NCBI GenBank assembly: GCA_015064895.1
Contig: SVRI01000021.1
Coordinates: 1 to 36,116, forward strand
DNA from: Oscillospiraceae bacterium
GTDB taxonomy: Bacteria; Bacillota; Clostridia; Oscillospirales; CAG-382
DNA length: 36,116 bases
Direction of reading: 5' to 3'
Shown here: piece by piece, positions 24,632-32,883 of the stretch
How the letters are laid out: every line of letters begins with the position of its first letter
How positions within the stretch are numbered: the stretch's first letter is position 1
Made by a program: the position numbers and the translations under genes
Notes under the pieces: model-generated
Seen by the model: only the letters and a program-made list of their open reading frames with translations
The model's database searches: none
What the model was told of the DNA's origin: nothing

Positions 24632-26872
24632 ATGATTACATTAAGAAAAGAAGGCATTTATCTTGTTAACGGTGTTCCGACAGAAAATTGCGATACACCG
24701 GTGGAAGAAGCAAGAAAAGGTACCATTGCATACCGTATCCTTGATGCCCATGATAATAAATCCGATGAAAACGTGCTTCATGTAAAGTTTGACGCACTTG
24801 TTTCCCACGATATTACATACGTAGGTATTATTCAGACGGCGCGTGCCAGCGGTCTTCGTGAATTTCCCATTCCTTATGCCATGACAAACTGCCATAACAG
24901 CCTTTGTGCAGTCGGCGGTACAATCAATGAGGATGACCATGTGTTCGGTCTTTCTGCGGCTAAGAAATACGGCGGTATCTATGTTCCTGCCAATCAGAGT
25001 GTTATTCACTCCTATGCAAGAGAAGAACTGGCAAAATGCGGCGGTATGATTCTCGGCTCCGACAGCCATACACGTTACGGTGCACTTGGTACCATGGGTG
25101 TAGGCGAAGGCGGTCCCGAGCTTGTAAAACAGCTTCTTAAAAACACATACGATGTCAAGAGACCTGAGGTTGTTCTTGTGTACCTTAAGGGACAGCCGAG
25201 ACGCGGTATCGGTCCTCATGACGTGGCACTCAGCCTTGTTAAAGCTACATTTGAAACGGGCTTTGTAAAGAATAAGGTGCTTGAATTTACAGGTCCCGGT
25301 GTTAAGAATCTCCCCATTGATTTCAGAAACGGCATTGACGTCATGACAACAGAAACTACATGCCTTTCTTCAATCTGGGAAACAGACGAAGAAACAAAGA
25401 AGTATTACGAAATCCATAAGAGACCCGAGTGCTATAAACAGCTCAAACCTGCTTCTGTTGCTTATTATGACAGTATGATTGAGATTGATTTGTCCAAGCA
25501 GGAGAGCATGATTGCACTTCCTTTCCATCCGTCAAATGCTTATACTATCCACGAATTTAATGAAAATGCTGCCGAAATCCTTGCAAAAGTAGAAAAAGAA
25601 GCGGCAGAAAAGTTCGGCGGACTCAAATATGATCTTGTATCAAAGGTTAAAAACGGTAAGGTATATGCCGATCAGGGTGTAATCGCAGGCTGTGCGGGCG
25701 GTATTTTCGATAATATCGTTGAGGCGGCGGCTATTCTTGATGAAAAGAATACAGGCAACGGCTACTTCTCACTCAGTGTATATCCCACAAGTGTTCCCAC
25801 AAGCATTGAACTTACAAAAATAGGCGTTACAGAAAAGCTCTTAAGAGCAGGTGCGGTAATTAAACCGTCCTTCTGCGGACCTTGCTTCGGTGCAGGCGAT
25901 GTTCCCAGTCATAACGGACTTTCGCTTCGCCATACAACAAGAAACTTCCCCAACCGTGAAGGTTCAAAGCCGGGTGAAGGACAGATTGCCGGCGTTGCTC
26001 TCATGGATTCAAGAAGCATTGCGGCAACAGCTGCCAACGGCGGTGTTATCACAGCCGCAACGGATGTTGAATACACATCCAATCATGTTGATTATCACTT
26101 TGATAAAACTGTATACGAAAACAGACTCTATTACGGCTTCGGCAAGGCAAATCCCGATGAAGAACTTATTCTCGGCCCCAACATAACAGACTGGCCGAGT
26201 ATGTACGATTTGTCGGACAATCTTCTTGTTGAACTCTGTGCTGTTATCCGTGACCCCGTAACAACAACAGATGAGCTTATTCCCTCGGGCGAAACTTCTT
26301 CCTACAGAAGTAATCCTTTGAGACTTTCAGAGTTTGCACTTTCCCGTCGTGTTCCCGAATATGTAGGCAGAAGCAAGGCTGTTGATAAAGACGAAAGAGC
26401 GAGAAGAGAGGGTAATGTTTCCGACAAGATAAGAAACGTACTTTCCAAGGTCGGAAATGCAGACGACCTTTCTAAGAACACCCAGTTCGGTTCTTGCGTG
26501 TTTGCCAATAAACCCGGTGACGGCTCTGCACGTGAACAGGCGGCATCCTGCCAGAAGGTTCTCGGCGGCTTTGCAAATATCTGCTACGAATTTGCAACAA
26601 AGAGATACAGAAGTAACTGTATTAACTGGGGCATCCTTCCTTTCACAATTGATGAAAGCGAAAAGTTTGAATACAACGAAGGCGACTTTGTATTTGTACC
26701 TGATGTCAGAGAAAATATTGAAAAGGGCATTGAAGAATTTGATGCTAAGGTAATCAAGGCAAGCGGTGAAGTTTGCGATATTAAACTCTATGTCAAGGGA
26801 CTTACAGACGATGAAAAGGAAATCATCCTTGACGGTTGCCTTATGAATTACTATAAAAAGCATAACTCTTAG
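24632..26872 (+). CDS. Aconitase-family hydratase, atypical clade
   Basis: A 746-residue aconitase-superfamily protein. The [4Fe-4S] ligands appear as Cys354 (GCAGG) and Cys415/Cys418 (SFCGPCFG). The SDSHT motif at 143-147 matches the aconitase GTDSHT. A C-terminal swivel-domain motif GDGSAREQA corresponds to GSGSSREHA. Usual linker and domain sequences diverge strongly from AcnA and AcnB, and the layout resembles YbhJ-type hydratases. Because icd follows after 12 bases, the natural role is probably citrate-to-isocitrate conversion. An AGG-rich ribosome site (TTTGGAGGC) precedes ATG at 24632; an upstream frame reads through the promoter and is rejected. Alternative substrates such as methylcitrate or isopropylmalate cannot be excluded. 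Confidence 0.85.
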   Translation: MITLRKEGIYLVNGVPTENCDTPVEEARKGTIAYRILDAHDNKSDENVLHVKFDALVSHDITYVGIIQTARASGLREFPIPYAMTNCHNSLCAVGGTINEDDHVFGLSAAKKYGGIYVPANQSVIHSYAREELAKCGGMILGSDSHTRYGALGTMGVGEGGPELVKQLLKNTYDVKRPEVVLVYLKGQPRRGIGPHDVALSLVKATFETGFVKNKVLEFTGPGVKNLPIDFRNGIDVMTTETTCLSSIWETDEETKKYYEIHKRPECYKQLKPASVAYYDSMIEIDLSKQESMIALPFHPSNAYTIHEFNENAAEILAKVEKEAAEKFGGLKYDLVSKVKNGKVYADQGVIAGCAGGIFDNIVEAAAILDEKNTGNGYFSLSVYPTSVPTSIELTKIGVTEKLLRAGAVIKPSFCGPCFGAGDVPSHNGLSLRHTTRNFPNREGSKPGEGQIAGVALMDSRSIAATAANGGVITAATDVEYTSNHVDYHFDKTVYENRLYYGFGKANPDEELILGPNITDWPSMYDLSDNLLVELCAVIRDPVTTTDELIPSGETSSYRSNPLRLSEFALSRRVPEYVGRSKAVDKDERARREGNVSDKIRNVLSKVGNADDLSKNTQFGSCVFANKPGDGSAREQAASCQKVLGGFANICYEFATKRYRSNCINWGILPFTIDESEKFEYNEGDFVFVPDVRENIEKGIEEFDAKVIKASGEVCDIKLYVKGLTDDEKEIILDGCLMNYYKKHNS

Positions 26873-26884
26873 GAGAAAACTACT

Positions 26885-28096
26885 ATGGAAAAAATTAAAA
26901 TGACAACACCCCTCGTCGAAATGGACGGGGACGAGATGACACGAATCTTGTGGCAGATGATAAAGGATGAGCTTATTCTTCCTTTTGTTGATCTAAAGAG
27001 CGAATACTATGACCTCGGCCTTCCTGAAAGAGAAAAGACAAAGGATAAGGTTACATGGGATGCGGCAAATGCCAATAAAAAGTATGGCGTTGCAGTAAAA
27101 TGTGCCACAATCACACCTAATGCCCAGAGAGTTGAAGAATATAACCTTACAGAAATGTGGAAAAGCCCTAACGGCACAATAAGAGCCGTTCTTGACGGTA
27201 CAGTTTTCCGTGCACCTATTCTTCTTGACTGTATAAAGCCCGCCGTAAGAAGCTGGACAAAGCCAATTACAATTGCACGTCACGCATACGGCGATGTGTA
27301 TAAGGCGGCTGAACTCAAGGCTCCCGAAGGAGTAAAGGCTGAACTTGTTTATACCGATAAAGAGGGTAAGGAAACAAGAGAAACAATCTACGATTTCGAA
27401 TGTCCCGGTATTCTTCAGGGGCAGTATAACAAAGAAAGCTCAATAAAGGCTTTTGCTCATTCTTGCTTCAAGTACGCCATTGATACAAAGCAGGACCTCT
27501 GGTTCTCAACCAAGGATACAATCAGTAAAAAGTATGACCATACCTTCAAGGACATCTTTGCTGAAATCTACGAAAACGACTATAAGGCAAAGTTTGAAGA
27601 ACTGGGTCTTGAATATTTCTATACACTTATCGACGATGCTGTTGCTCGTGTTATCAGAAGCCGCGGCGGCTATATCTGGGCACTCAAGAACTATGACGGT
27701 GACGTTATGAGTGATATGGTGTCAACGGCATTCGGTTCACTTGCAATGATGACAAGCGTACTCGTAAGCCCCGACGGAAATTACGAATATGAGGCGGCTC
27801 ACGGTACCGTTACACGTCACTATTATAAGTACCTTAAAGGCGAAGAAACAAGCACCAACCCCATGGCGACAATTTACGCATGGACAGGGGCACTTCGCAA
27901 AAGAGGCGAGCTTGACGAACTTTCTGACCTTGTGAACTTTGCAAATAAACTCGAAGAAGCATGTATTGACACACTCAACAGCGGTGTCATGACAAAGGAT
28001 CTTGTAAACCTCGCTGAAGGTATCGAAACAAAGCCCGTAAATTCCAAAGATTTTATTCTTGCAATCAGAGAGAATCTTGAAAAGAAGCTTGCATAA
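26885..28096 (+). CDS. icd: NADP-dependent isocitrate dehydrogenase (dimeric eukaryote-like subfamily)
   Basis: A 403-residue enzyme that oxidises and decarboxylates isocitrate to 2-oxoglutarate. It belongs to the homodimeric subfamily that includes human IDH1: the isocitrate-binding Arg in [11 protein letters not shown] matches human Arg132. The NADP-discriminating Arg-His in [20 protein letters not shown] matches human Arg314-His315, which argues for NADP over NAD. The length is typical of the subfamily. It is the second gene of a two-gene operon and ends at a strong terminator. With the hydratase it forms the oxidative arm to 2-oxoglutarate and glutamate; no citrate synthase is in the window. 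Confidence 0.95.
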   Translation: MEKIKMTTPLVEMDGDEMTRILWQMIKDELILPFVDLKSEYYDLGLPEREKTKDKVTWDAANANKKYGVAVKCATITPNAQRVEEYNLTEMWKSPNGTIRAVLDGTVFRAPILLDCIKPAVRSWTKPITIARHAYGDVYKAAELKAPEGVKAELVYTDKEGKETRETIYDFECPGILQGQYNKESSIKAFAHSCFKYAIDTKQDLWFSTKDTISKKYDHTFKDIFAEIYENDYKAKFEELGLEYFYTLIDDAVARVIRSRGGYIWALKNYDGDVMSDMVSTAFGSLAMMTSVLVSPDGNYEYEAAHGTVTRHYYKYLKGEETSTNPMATIYAWTGALRKRGELDELSDLVNFANKLEEACIDTLNSGVMTKDLVNLAEGIETKPVNSKDFILAIRENLEKKLA

Positions 28097-28111
28097 TTCT
28101 GCACAAAACTA

Positions 28112-28140
28112 AAGCGAACCCGTTGGGGTTCGCTTTTTTT
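28112..28140. terminator. Terminator of the icd operon, probably bidirectional
   Basis: A 10-bp perfect stem (AAGCGAACCC at 28112-28121, GGGTTCGCTT at 28126-28135) with loop GTTG and a run of seven T. Its T run overlaps the stop codon of the convergent lipoprotein gene. In the other direction the tail TTTAGTTTTG is also usable. Confidence 0.9.
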
Positions 28141-28537
28141 ACTTTCGTTTGTTGTTGTTACTGCCCTTACCGCCGTCTAATTTTCCGTCGTTGGAGTTGA
28201 TTTCACCGTAGTTGTCTTTGTCGTCACGTCTGCTTCTGTCATAATTGTCAAGCATGGCACGACGGTTTTCGCCGTATTTGGCAGTGCCTGTTCCGATTGC
28301 AGCATTTCCACTGTAGCCGCTGTTGGCACCGTACATTCCGCCGGTGATGGTATTTGCACCATTTTCGACACCGTTTTCAACGGCATTCAATCCGTTGTCC
28401 ATATAGTTTTCGGCACGGCGTGCAGTTCTTCTCATTGAATCGTCTGCTCTTTTAATTCCTGTTCTTGAGCAGGAGCAAAGCAGTAAACAAGCGAGCATGA
28501 TGCCCGATAATATTATTAGTAATCTGTTTCTTTTCAT
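28139..28537 (-). CDS. Small Gly/Asn-rich lipoprotein of unknown function
   Basis: A 132-residue protein with a type II signal peptide: MKRNRLLIILSGIMLACLLL, then lipobox LCSC. The mature part is hydrophilic, with a helical start (DDSMRRTARRAENYMDNGLNAV), a Gly/Ala/Asn/Ser-rich middle and a charged Asp/Arg/Lys tail ending SNNNKRK. It looks flexible and disordered. I recognise no domain. AAAGGAGG precedes the ATG by 8 bases, so translation is well supported. The gene is convergent with icd. A weak promoter may lie near 28560-28580, but the -35 is unclear. Confidence 0.75.
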   Translation of the reverse strand: MKRNRLLIILSGIMLACLLLCSCSRTGIKRADDSMRRTARRAENYMDNGLNAVENGVENGANTITGGMYGANSGYSGNAAIGTGTAKYGENRRAMLDNYDRSRRDDKDNYGEINSNDGKLDGGKGSNNNKRK

Positions 28538-28609
28538 GTTTTAAGCCTCCTTTTAAGACTCGGTTATAGTGTTTGAAAAAAGTGCAAAAATAAAACATGA
28601 AAAATATTC

Positions 28610-28643
28610 AAAAAAAACACCGGCTTCATCCAGAAAGCCGGTG
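28610..28643 (-). terminator. Terminator of the P-loop protein gene
   Basis: On the minus strand: a 9-bp stem (arms 28618-28626 and 28635-28643, CACCGGCTT/AAGCCGGTG) with an 8-nt loop, then eight T. It separates the P-loop gene from the lipoprotein gene downstream. Confidence 0.88.
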
Positions 28644-28661
28644 ATAAACTGTTGAATTAGA

Positions 28662-29072
28662 TTAAGCTAAATACTCCTTAAGAGAAGCGGGAACCTTTTC
28701 AACCTCAACGGAAATTGTCATTGTGAAGTTTACGTTTCTTGCTTCGAGAATGGGTTTTACATCGTTTGCGAACTTTTCAAGGCCTGCAAGGTCTTCCTGA
28801 CAAATCTTAAGAGCGGAATCAATGAAAAGGTCTGTGATGTCGAAGTTTGCACTGAGTGCACCGCATACAAAACCGTAAAGCTGTTCAGCTGTATCAACCT
28901 TGTATTCGGAGATGTCAACAAGTCTTGTTCTGTTGTTGATTTCGTGTATAAGCTTGTTACCCTTTTCTATACATACAACGCAACCTGAAGTAGTATCCTG
29001 AGCTGCGTTAACTAATTCAATAAGGTTTTTTGTTTTTCCGGAACCTTTGAGTCCTGCGAAAATCTTAATCAT
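28662..29072 (-). CDS. Small P-loop NTPase (PilT-like in annotation practice), function unknown
   Basis: A 136-residue cytoplasmic protein. A Walker A loop GLKGSGKT is at residues 7-14 and a Walker-B-like strand DITDLFIDSAL is near the middle. The protein is too short to be a full PilT-like ATPase. Similar short clostridial proteins are often labelled 'ATP-binding' or 'twitching motility'; no pilus genes occur here. The final third, with a Glu/Val-rich strand (TMTISVEVEKVP), could be a beta hairpin. Its own promoter (29133-29161) and terminator make it monocistronic. AGGAGGAAC precedes the ATG. Confidence 0.75.
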   Translation of the reverse strand: MIKIFAGLKGSGKTKNLIELVNAAQDTTSGCVVCIEKGNKLIHEINNRTRLVDISEYKVDTAEQLYGFVCGALSANFDITDLFIDSALKICQEDLAGLEKFANDVKPILEARNVNFTMTISVEVEKVPASLKEYLA

Positions 29073-29132
29073 AATATGTTCCTCCTGTGGTGTTTATTTG
29101 AAAGAGATTTCTCTCTTACTTTTCTTGTATAT

Positions 29133-29161
29133 ATATTACACTATTTTTTGTGAAAAGTCAA
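29133..29161 (-). promoter_or_regulatory. Promoter of the P-loop protein gene
   Basis: On the minus strand: TTGACT (29156-29161), 17-nt spacer, TAATAT (29133-29138). The transcript would carry a ~55-base leader containing AAGAGA-GAAA-TCTCTT, a hairpin with a GNRA-type loop, before the ribosome site. Confidence 0.7.
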
Positions 29162-29265
29162 TAGCAGTTTGGTGAAAATATCTAAAAAAACATGTGAAAT
29201 TTTAAGTTTGTGACTTATGCACATATAGACGGTTGTATTTTTGTGATTTGTTAAGAAATGGTAAT

Positions 29266-29296
29266 AAAAAGGAGTGCCGCATGTTGTACGGCACTC
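29266..29296 (-). terminator. Terminator of the amino-acid ABC transporter operon
   Basis: On the minus strand: GAGTGCCG (29289-29296), 9-nt loop, CGGCACTC (29272-29279), then CTTTTTATT. It lies 7 bases after the ATPase stop codon. Confidence 0.85.
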
Positions 29297-29302
29297 TTGT
29301 TT

Positions 29303-30079
29303 TTATTGAATATTTTCGAGTGACTTTGCAAAGAAGCTCTTTGTTTTTTCGCTTTTGGGATTTTCGAACACTTCTTCGGGGGTTCCCATTTCCTCAATAA
29401 CACCGTCAGCCATGAAAATCACCTTGTCGGAAACATTTTTCGCAAAGCCCATTTCATGGGTAACGATAATCATTGTTGTGTTTGTTTCTTTAAGTTCTCT
29501 GATAACCTTCAGAACTTCACCCGTAAGTTCAGGGTCAAGAGCTGATGTCGGCTCATCAAAGCACAGAATTTCAGGCTTCATTGAAAGGGCTCGGGCAATG
29601 GCGACTCTTTGCTGTTGGCCGCCCGAAAGTTGGCAGGGATATGAATCTTTTTTGTCGGAAAGACCGACTCTTTCGAGAAGCTCCAATGCTTCGTCTGTTA
29701 TCTGCTGCTTTGAAAGACCGTTTTCTTTGCTCTTTTCCATAAGTTCTCTTGCAAGAGTAAGGTTCTTGAGAACCGTATACTGCGGAAAGAGGTTAAATGA
29801 CTGAAATACAAGTCCGAAATGAAGTCTGTTTTCTCTTATTTCGGCATCACTCATTTTCTTTTTGTTTTCGGCATCAAATATTGTGTTATTACCTACAGTG
29901 ATTGTACCGCCGTCGGGGGTTTCAAGAAAGTTCAGACAACGTAAAAGTGTTGTTTTGCCGCTTCCCGATGAGCCGAGTATTGAGATGACCTCTCCTTGTT
30001 CAAGAGAAAAGGAGATGCCTTTGAGTACTTCGACTTTGCCGAAACTCTTTTTTATGTTTTTTACATTGAGAATAGACAT
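29303..30079 (-). CDS. Polar amino acid ABC transporter, ATP-binding protein
   Basis: A 258-residue ABC ATPase of the GlnQ/HisP class (PAAT family). Walker A is GSSGSGKT at residues 36-43, the signature is LSGGQQQRVAIARAL, Walker B is ILCFDEPTSALDP, and the H-loop is VTHEMG. It energises import of an amino acid through the membrane permease encoded 11 bases upstream. The substrate-binding lipoprotein is the first gene of the operon. Sequence alone does not tell Gln, Glu, cystine or Arg apart. TAAGGAGGAG precedes the ATG. The gene ends at a strong terminator. Confidence 0.94.
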   Translation of the reverse strand: MSILNVKNIKKSFGKVEVLKGISFSLEQGEVISILGSSGSGKTTLLRCLNFLETPDGGTITVGNNTIFDAENKKKMSDAEIRENRLHFGLVFQSFNLFPQYTVLKNLTLARELMEKSKENGLSKQQITDEALELLERVGLSDKKDSYPCQLSGGQQQRVAIARALSMKPEILCFDEPTSALDPELTGEVLKVIRELKETNTTMIIVTHEMGFAKNVSDKVIFMADGVIEEMGTPEEVFENPKSEKTKSFFAKSLENIQ

Positions 30080-30090
30080 AAGGCTCCTCC

Positions 30091-31647
30091 TTAGTTAAAA
30101 TATGAGAGCTTCTTTTCGATTTTGCTGAAAAGGATGGTCAATAGTCCGTTGAACAATAAGTAGTAGACGCCTGTAAAGAACAGAGGCCAGAGAAGTCCTG
30201 AGTATCCGTGAGACCCCTTGAGGAAGGAATAACCTGCCCAGATGACTTCCTGAAGGGAAATAATCCTTGCAATAGAGGTATCCTTGACAAGGGTGATTAT
30301 TTCGTTTGACATGGGAGGAACTATTCTCTTGATCATCTGTAAAAGCGTAACGTTGAAGAATATCTGCTTTTTGGTCATGCCAAGAACCTGGCCTGCTTCA
30401 ACCTGTCCGTTCGGAACGCTTTCTATACCGCCTCTGAATATTTCAGAAAAATAGAAAGCATAGTTAATGATAAACGCAACACTTGCCGCCATAAATCTTC
30501 CGCTTTCACCGCTGGGCCAGGGGCTTCCGCCTTCCAAAACCATACCTGGAATATAGAAGATAATCAATAATTGCAGCATTAACGGTGTGCCTCTGATTAC
30601 CCATACAAGGAATCTCATAAGCCACTTGAGCGGCTTAAACTTGCTCATTGATCCGAGTGAAATAAGCAAACCGAGAGGTAATGCTCCCAAAAGTGTCACA
30701 ATAAATAGTTTAAGTGTTGAAAGAAAGCCCTTGTTCATTGCACCGATTACGGTGAGGAATACATTGCCCTTCTTTTCTTCTTTTTTTGTTGTGTCTTGGT
30801 TTTTTTCACCGTCTGTTAATTTGACGGCATTTGGGTCGGGCTTTACGGTTACACGGTCTTTTTCGGTTTTGTACTCAATTATCACGCCGAAAACCTTTTC
30901 CATGTCATCTTTAGAAATGACCGGTTTCTGATTAAGAGTTGTGACAGGTGAGGTGAGTGCTTGCGAAACACTGTTCTTTTCATATTTTGCCGTACCGACA
31001 GTAAACGAGTAAACATCTTCTTCAATAGTTGCCGTGATTGTTCCGGAGGTCTTTTCCCAGGTGTATTCTCCTCCGTTCAATTCTACAAAGCAACGAAGCT
31101 GTAAGAACATGGTCTCGCCGACAAAGTAAACGGGCTGACCGTAAATATCTCTTTTTACGGGATATCCACTGATTGTGACCTTTGTCTCATTAGGTACTGC
31201 ATTTTTATCTTCTTTGACGTTTGGAATATCATATTCGATAAAGATGTTGTACGCAAAGGCGGCATCATGCTGAGAAATCATCACTTCACCGTTAACTGCT
31301 GTCGGGCAAGTAAACAAAGAAAACTCGGTGCCGTTTTTACTGAAGTTTGAATTTCCGACGGTGAATGTAACCGTGTCGCTTTCTGTGGTTGTGACAGCAA
31401 TTCCCGAATCTTCATCATATGAATAGTCCGCTTCGAGCTTGTCTGCAATAAGTCTCAGACTTATCATCAGCTCGCCATTGACTGTAAATATGGAGTGATC
31501 GGCTGATTCTTCGTCTGAAAAATCCCCGTTAACGGCAATTACGATTGAATTGTCGTCAGAACTGCCGGATTCTTCCGCAAATGCCGGAAAAGAGATATTT
31601 GCGATAATCAGTAATACTGCCAAAAAAATGTGTATTAGTTTTTTCAT
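30091..31647 (-). CDS. Amino acid ABC permease with N-terminal two-repeat stalk domain
   Basis: A 518-residue fusion. The N terminus (MKKLIHIFLAVLLIIANISFPAFA) is a signal peptide. Two repeats follow, each with the pattern of copper-amine-oxidase-like stalk domains (roughly residues 33-135 and 140-245; compare SDTVTFTVGNSNFSKNG with DVYSFTVGTAKYEKNS). A charged linker (GEKNQDTTKKEEKK) leads to a HisM/GlnP-type permease of about 215 residues, with EAA-loop features in GQVEAGQVLGMTKKQI. Typical permeases of this class are about 220 residues with the N terminus outside, so the extension would sit extracellularly. Its role is unknown. ATG at 31647 has AAAGG upstream; the longer frame lacks a ribosome site. 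Confidence 0.85.
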   Translation of the reverse strand: MKKLIHIFLAVLLIIANISFPAFAEESGSSDDNSIVIAVNGDFSDEESADHSIFTVNGELMISLRLIADKLEADYSYDEDSGIAVTTTESDTVTFTVGNSNFSKNGTEFSLFTCPTAVNGEVMISQHDAAFAYNIFIEYDIPNVKEDKNAVPNETKVTISGYPVKRDIYGQPVYFVGETMFLQLRCFVELNGGEYTWEKTSGTITATIEEDVYSFTVGTAKYEKNSVSQALTSPVTTLNQKPVISKDDMEKVFGVIIEYKTEKDRVTVKPDPNAVKLTDGEKNQDTTKKEEKKGNVFLTVIGAMNKGFLSTLKLFIVTLLGALPLGLLISLGSMSKFKPLKWLMRFLVWVIRGTPLMLQLLIIFYIPGMVLEGGSPWPSGESGRFMAASVAFIINYAFYFSEIFRGGIESVPNGQVEAGQVLGMTKKQIFFNVTLLQMIKRIVPPMSNEIITLVKDTSIARIISLQEVIWAGYSFLKGSHGYSGLLWPLFFTGVYYLLFNGLLTILFSKIEKKLSYFN

Positions 31648-31689
31648 GAGAAAACCTTTCGCTTGAAGGATACTTTTTCTAAACAACCA

Positions 31690-31719
31690 AAATCAGAGGG
31701 CTGTCAAGTCCTCTGATTT
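31690..31719 (-). terminator. Attenuating hairpin between binding-protein and permease genes
   Basis: A 10-bp stem (AAATCAGAGG at 31690-31699 with CCTCTGATTT at 31710-31719) and a 10-nt loop. On the minus strand it is followed by TGGTTGTTT, only moderately T-rich. It probably ends most transcripts after the abundant binding protein while letting some continue. Confidence 0.65.
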
Positions 31720-31743
31720 GATGTGCTATAAAGTATGCAATTA

Positions 31744-32652
31744 TTAATACTGAGTAATGATAGCTGCTTCAACACCGTACTGTTCGGCGATTTCCATCAT
31801 AACACCGTCATCATAAGCTTCTGTAAAGAACTTGTTGATTTCGGCAACCATGTCGGAACCCTTTCTGAAGCCTACACCGTATTCTTCATCATTAAGACCG
31901 ATTGTGTATGTAAGATCAGCATAGCTTGTTCCTTCACCAACCATAGCACCTGCCATGAGGGAGTCGATGATAGCTGCGTCTGCTGTGCCTGCACTTACTT
32001 CCATAAGTGTTGTTGCCTGGTCGGTAACGGGAACAGTGTTGAATCCTGCGGCAGCAGCCTGTTCTTCACCTGCGGAACCTGCTTCAACAGCAAACATGAG
32101 ATCCATCATGCTGTCCTTGTCGGGATAGTTTTCAACAACAGTGGCGGGAAGAATAACTACCTGCTGGTTGTTGCAGTAAGCGTTGGAGCAATCCATGGCA
32201 GCCTTAACTTCTTCTGTGAGTGTCATGCCGTTCCATACTACGTCAATTGTCTTGCTTTCAAGCTCCATTGCTTTGTTGTCCCAGTCGATAATCTGAAATT
32301 CAACGTCAACACCGAGGTATTCGGCAAAAGCCTTTGCCATATCAGCATCAAAGCCGATCCAGTTGCCGTCAGCATCCTGATAGTCCATGGGAGCAAAGTC
32401 TGTAATACCTACAACAAGTGTACCCTTGTCCTTTACGTACTGCAAATCGCTGTTAGCGGAAGGAACGTTATTCTCTTCGTTATTATCTGCATTGTTTGTT
32501 GAATCGTCGGGTGTTGTAGCATCTGCAAGATTAGGATCACTTGCCTTGTCGCTGTCTACATTTGCATCGCTTGCGGTGGATGTTGCAGTACATGCTGCGA
32601 ATAATGTCACACACATAAGTGCTGCAAGGATAAGTGCTAAAAACTTTTTCAT
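31744..32652 (-). CDS. Polar amino acid ABC transporter substrate-binding lipoprotein (family 3)
   Basis: A 302-residue extracellular solute-binding protein, family 3. The type II signal peptide ends in lipobox LFAAC (Cys21). A Ser/Thr/Asp/Asn-rich spacer of about 45 residues tethers the two-lobe binding domain. The motifs GTLVVGITDFAPMDYQDADGNWIGFDADMAKAFAEYLG and DVVWNGMTLTEEVKAAMDCSNAY are typical of the family, including the Asp and Arg/Lys-type ligand contacts in later strands (VGFRKGSD). The ligand is probably a polar amino acid. It is the first gene of the transporter operon, under a perfect promoter, with an AAAGGAG ribosome site. Confidence 0.93.
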   Translation of the reverse strand: MKKFLALILAALMCVTLFAACTATSTASDANVDSDKASDPNLADATTPDDSTNNADNNEENNVPSANSDLQYVKDKGTLVVGITDFAPMDYQDADGNWIGFDADMAKAFAEYLGVDVEFQIIDWDNKAMELESKTIDVVWNGMTLTEEVKAAMDCSNAYCNNQQVVILPATVVENYPDKDSMMDLMFAVEAGSAGEEQAAAAGFNTVPVTDQATTLMEVSAGTADAAIIDSLMAGAMVGEGTSYADLTYTIGLNDEEYGVGFRKGSDMVAEINKFFTEAYDDGVMMEIAEQYGVEAAIITQY

Positions 32653-32701
32653 GATTGAAGTCTCCTTTGAATTTAGTAATTTACTTCGCTAAAGTGATAA
32701 C

Positions 32702-32730
32702 ATTATAGCACCCTAAACAACATTTGTCAA
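32702..32730 (-). promoter_or_regulatory. Promoter of the amino-acid ABC transporter operon
   Basis: On the minus strand: TTGACA (32725-32730), 17-nt spacer, TATAAT (32702-32707), both perfect. The transcript starts about 40 bases before the lipoprotein ATG. Confidence 0.9.
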
Positions 32731-32732
32731 TA

Positions 32733-32750
32733 GTTTATTTCAAAATAAAC
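32733..32750. promoter_or_regulatory. Candidate operator next to the ABC transporter promoter
   Basis: A perfect inverted repeat GTTTATTT-CA-AAATAAAC lies 2 bases beyond the -35 hexamer. Its position suits an activator or repressor that senses amino-acid supply. It is A+T-rich and does not fit the CodY 15-mer well, so the regulator cannot be named. Confidence 0.45.
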
Positions 32751-32800
32751 GTATATTTTTGAGGAAATCAAAAAATGAGGTTACAAAAACACATTTACTG

Positions 32801-32830
32801 TTGACGATATGGGTGATAATATGGTATCAT
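32801..32830 (+). promoter_or_regulatory. Promoter of the GH36-like gene
   Basis: TTGACG (32801-32806), 18-nt spacer, TATCAT (32825-32830), 53 bases before the ATG. Confidence 0.6.
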
Positions 32831-32883
32831 GAAACAAAAGAGTTACAATATATAGTATATAAGCCTAAAACGGAGGTAACAAA

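Noticed and set aside
32733..32750. CodY box
   Set aside because: The dyad lacks the AATTTTC-N-GAAAATT pattern beyond general A+T richness.
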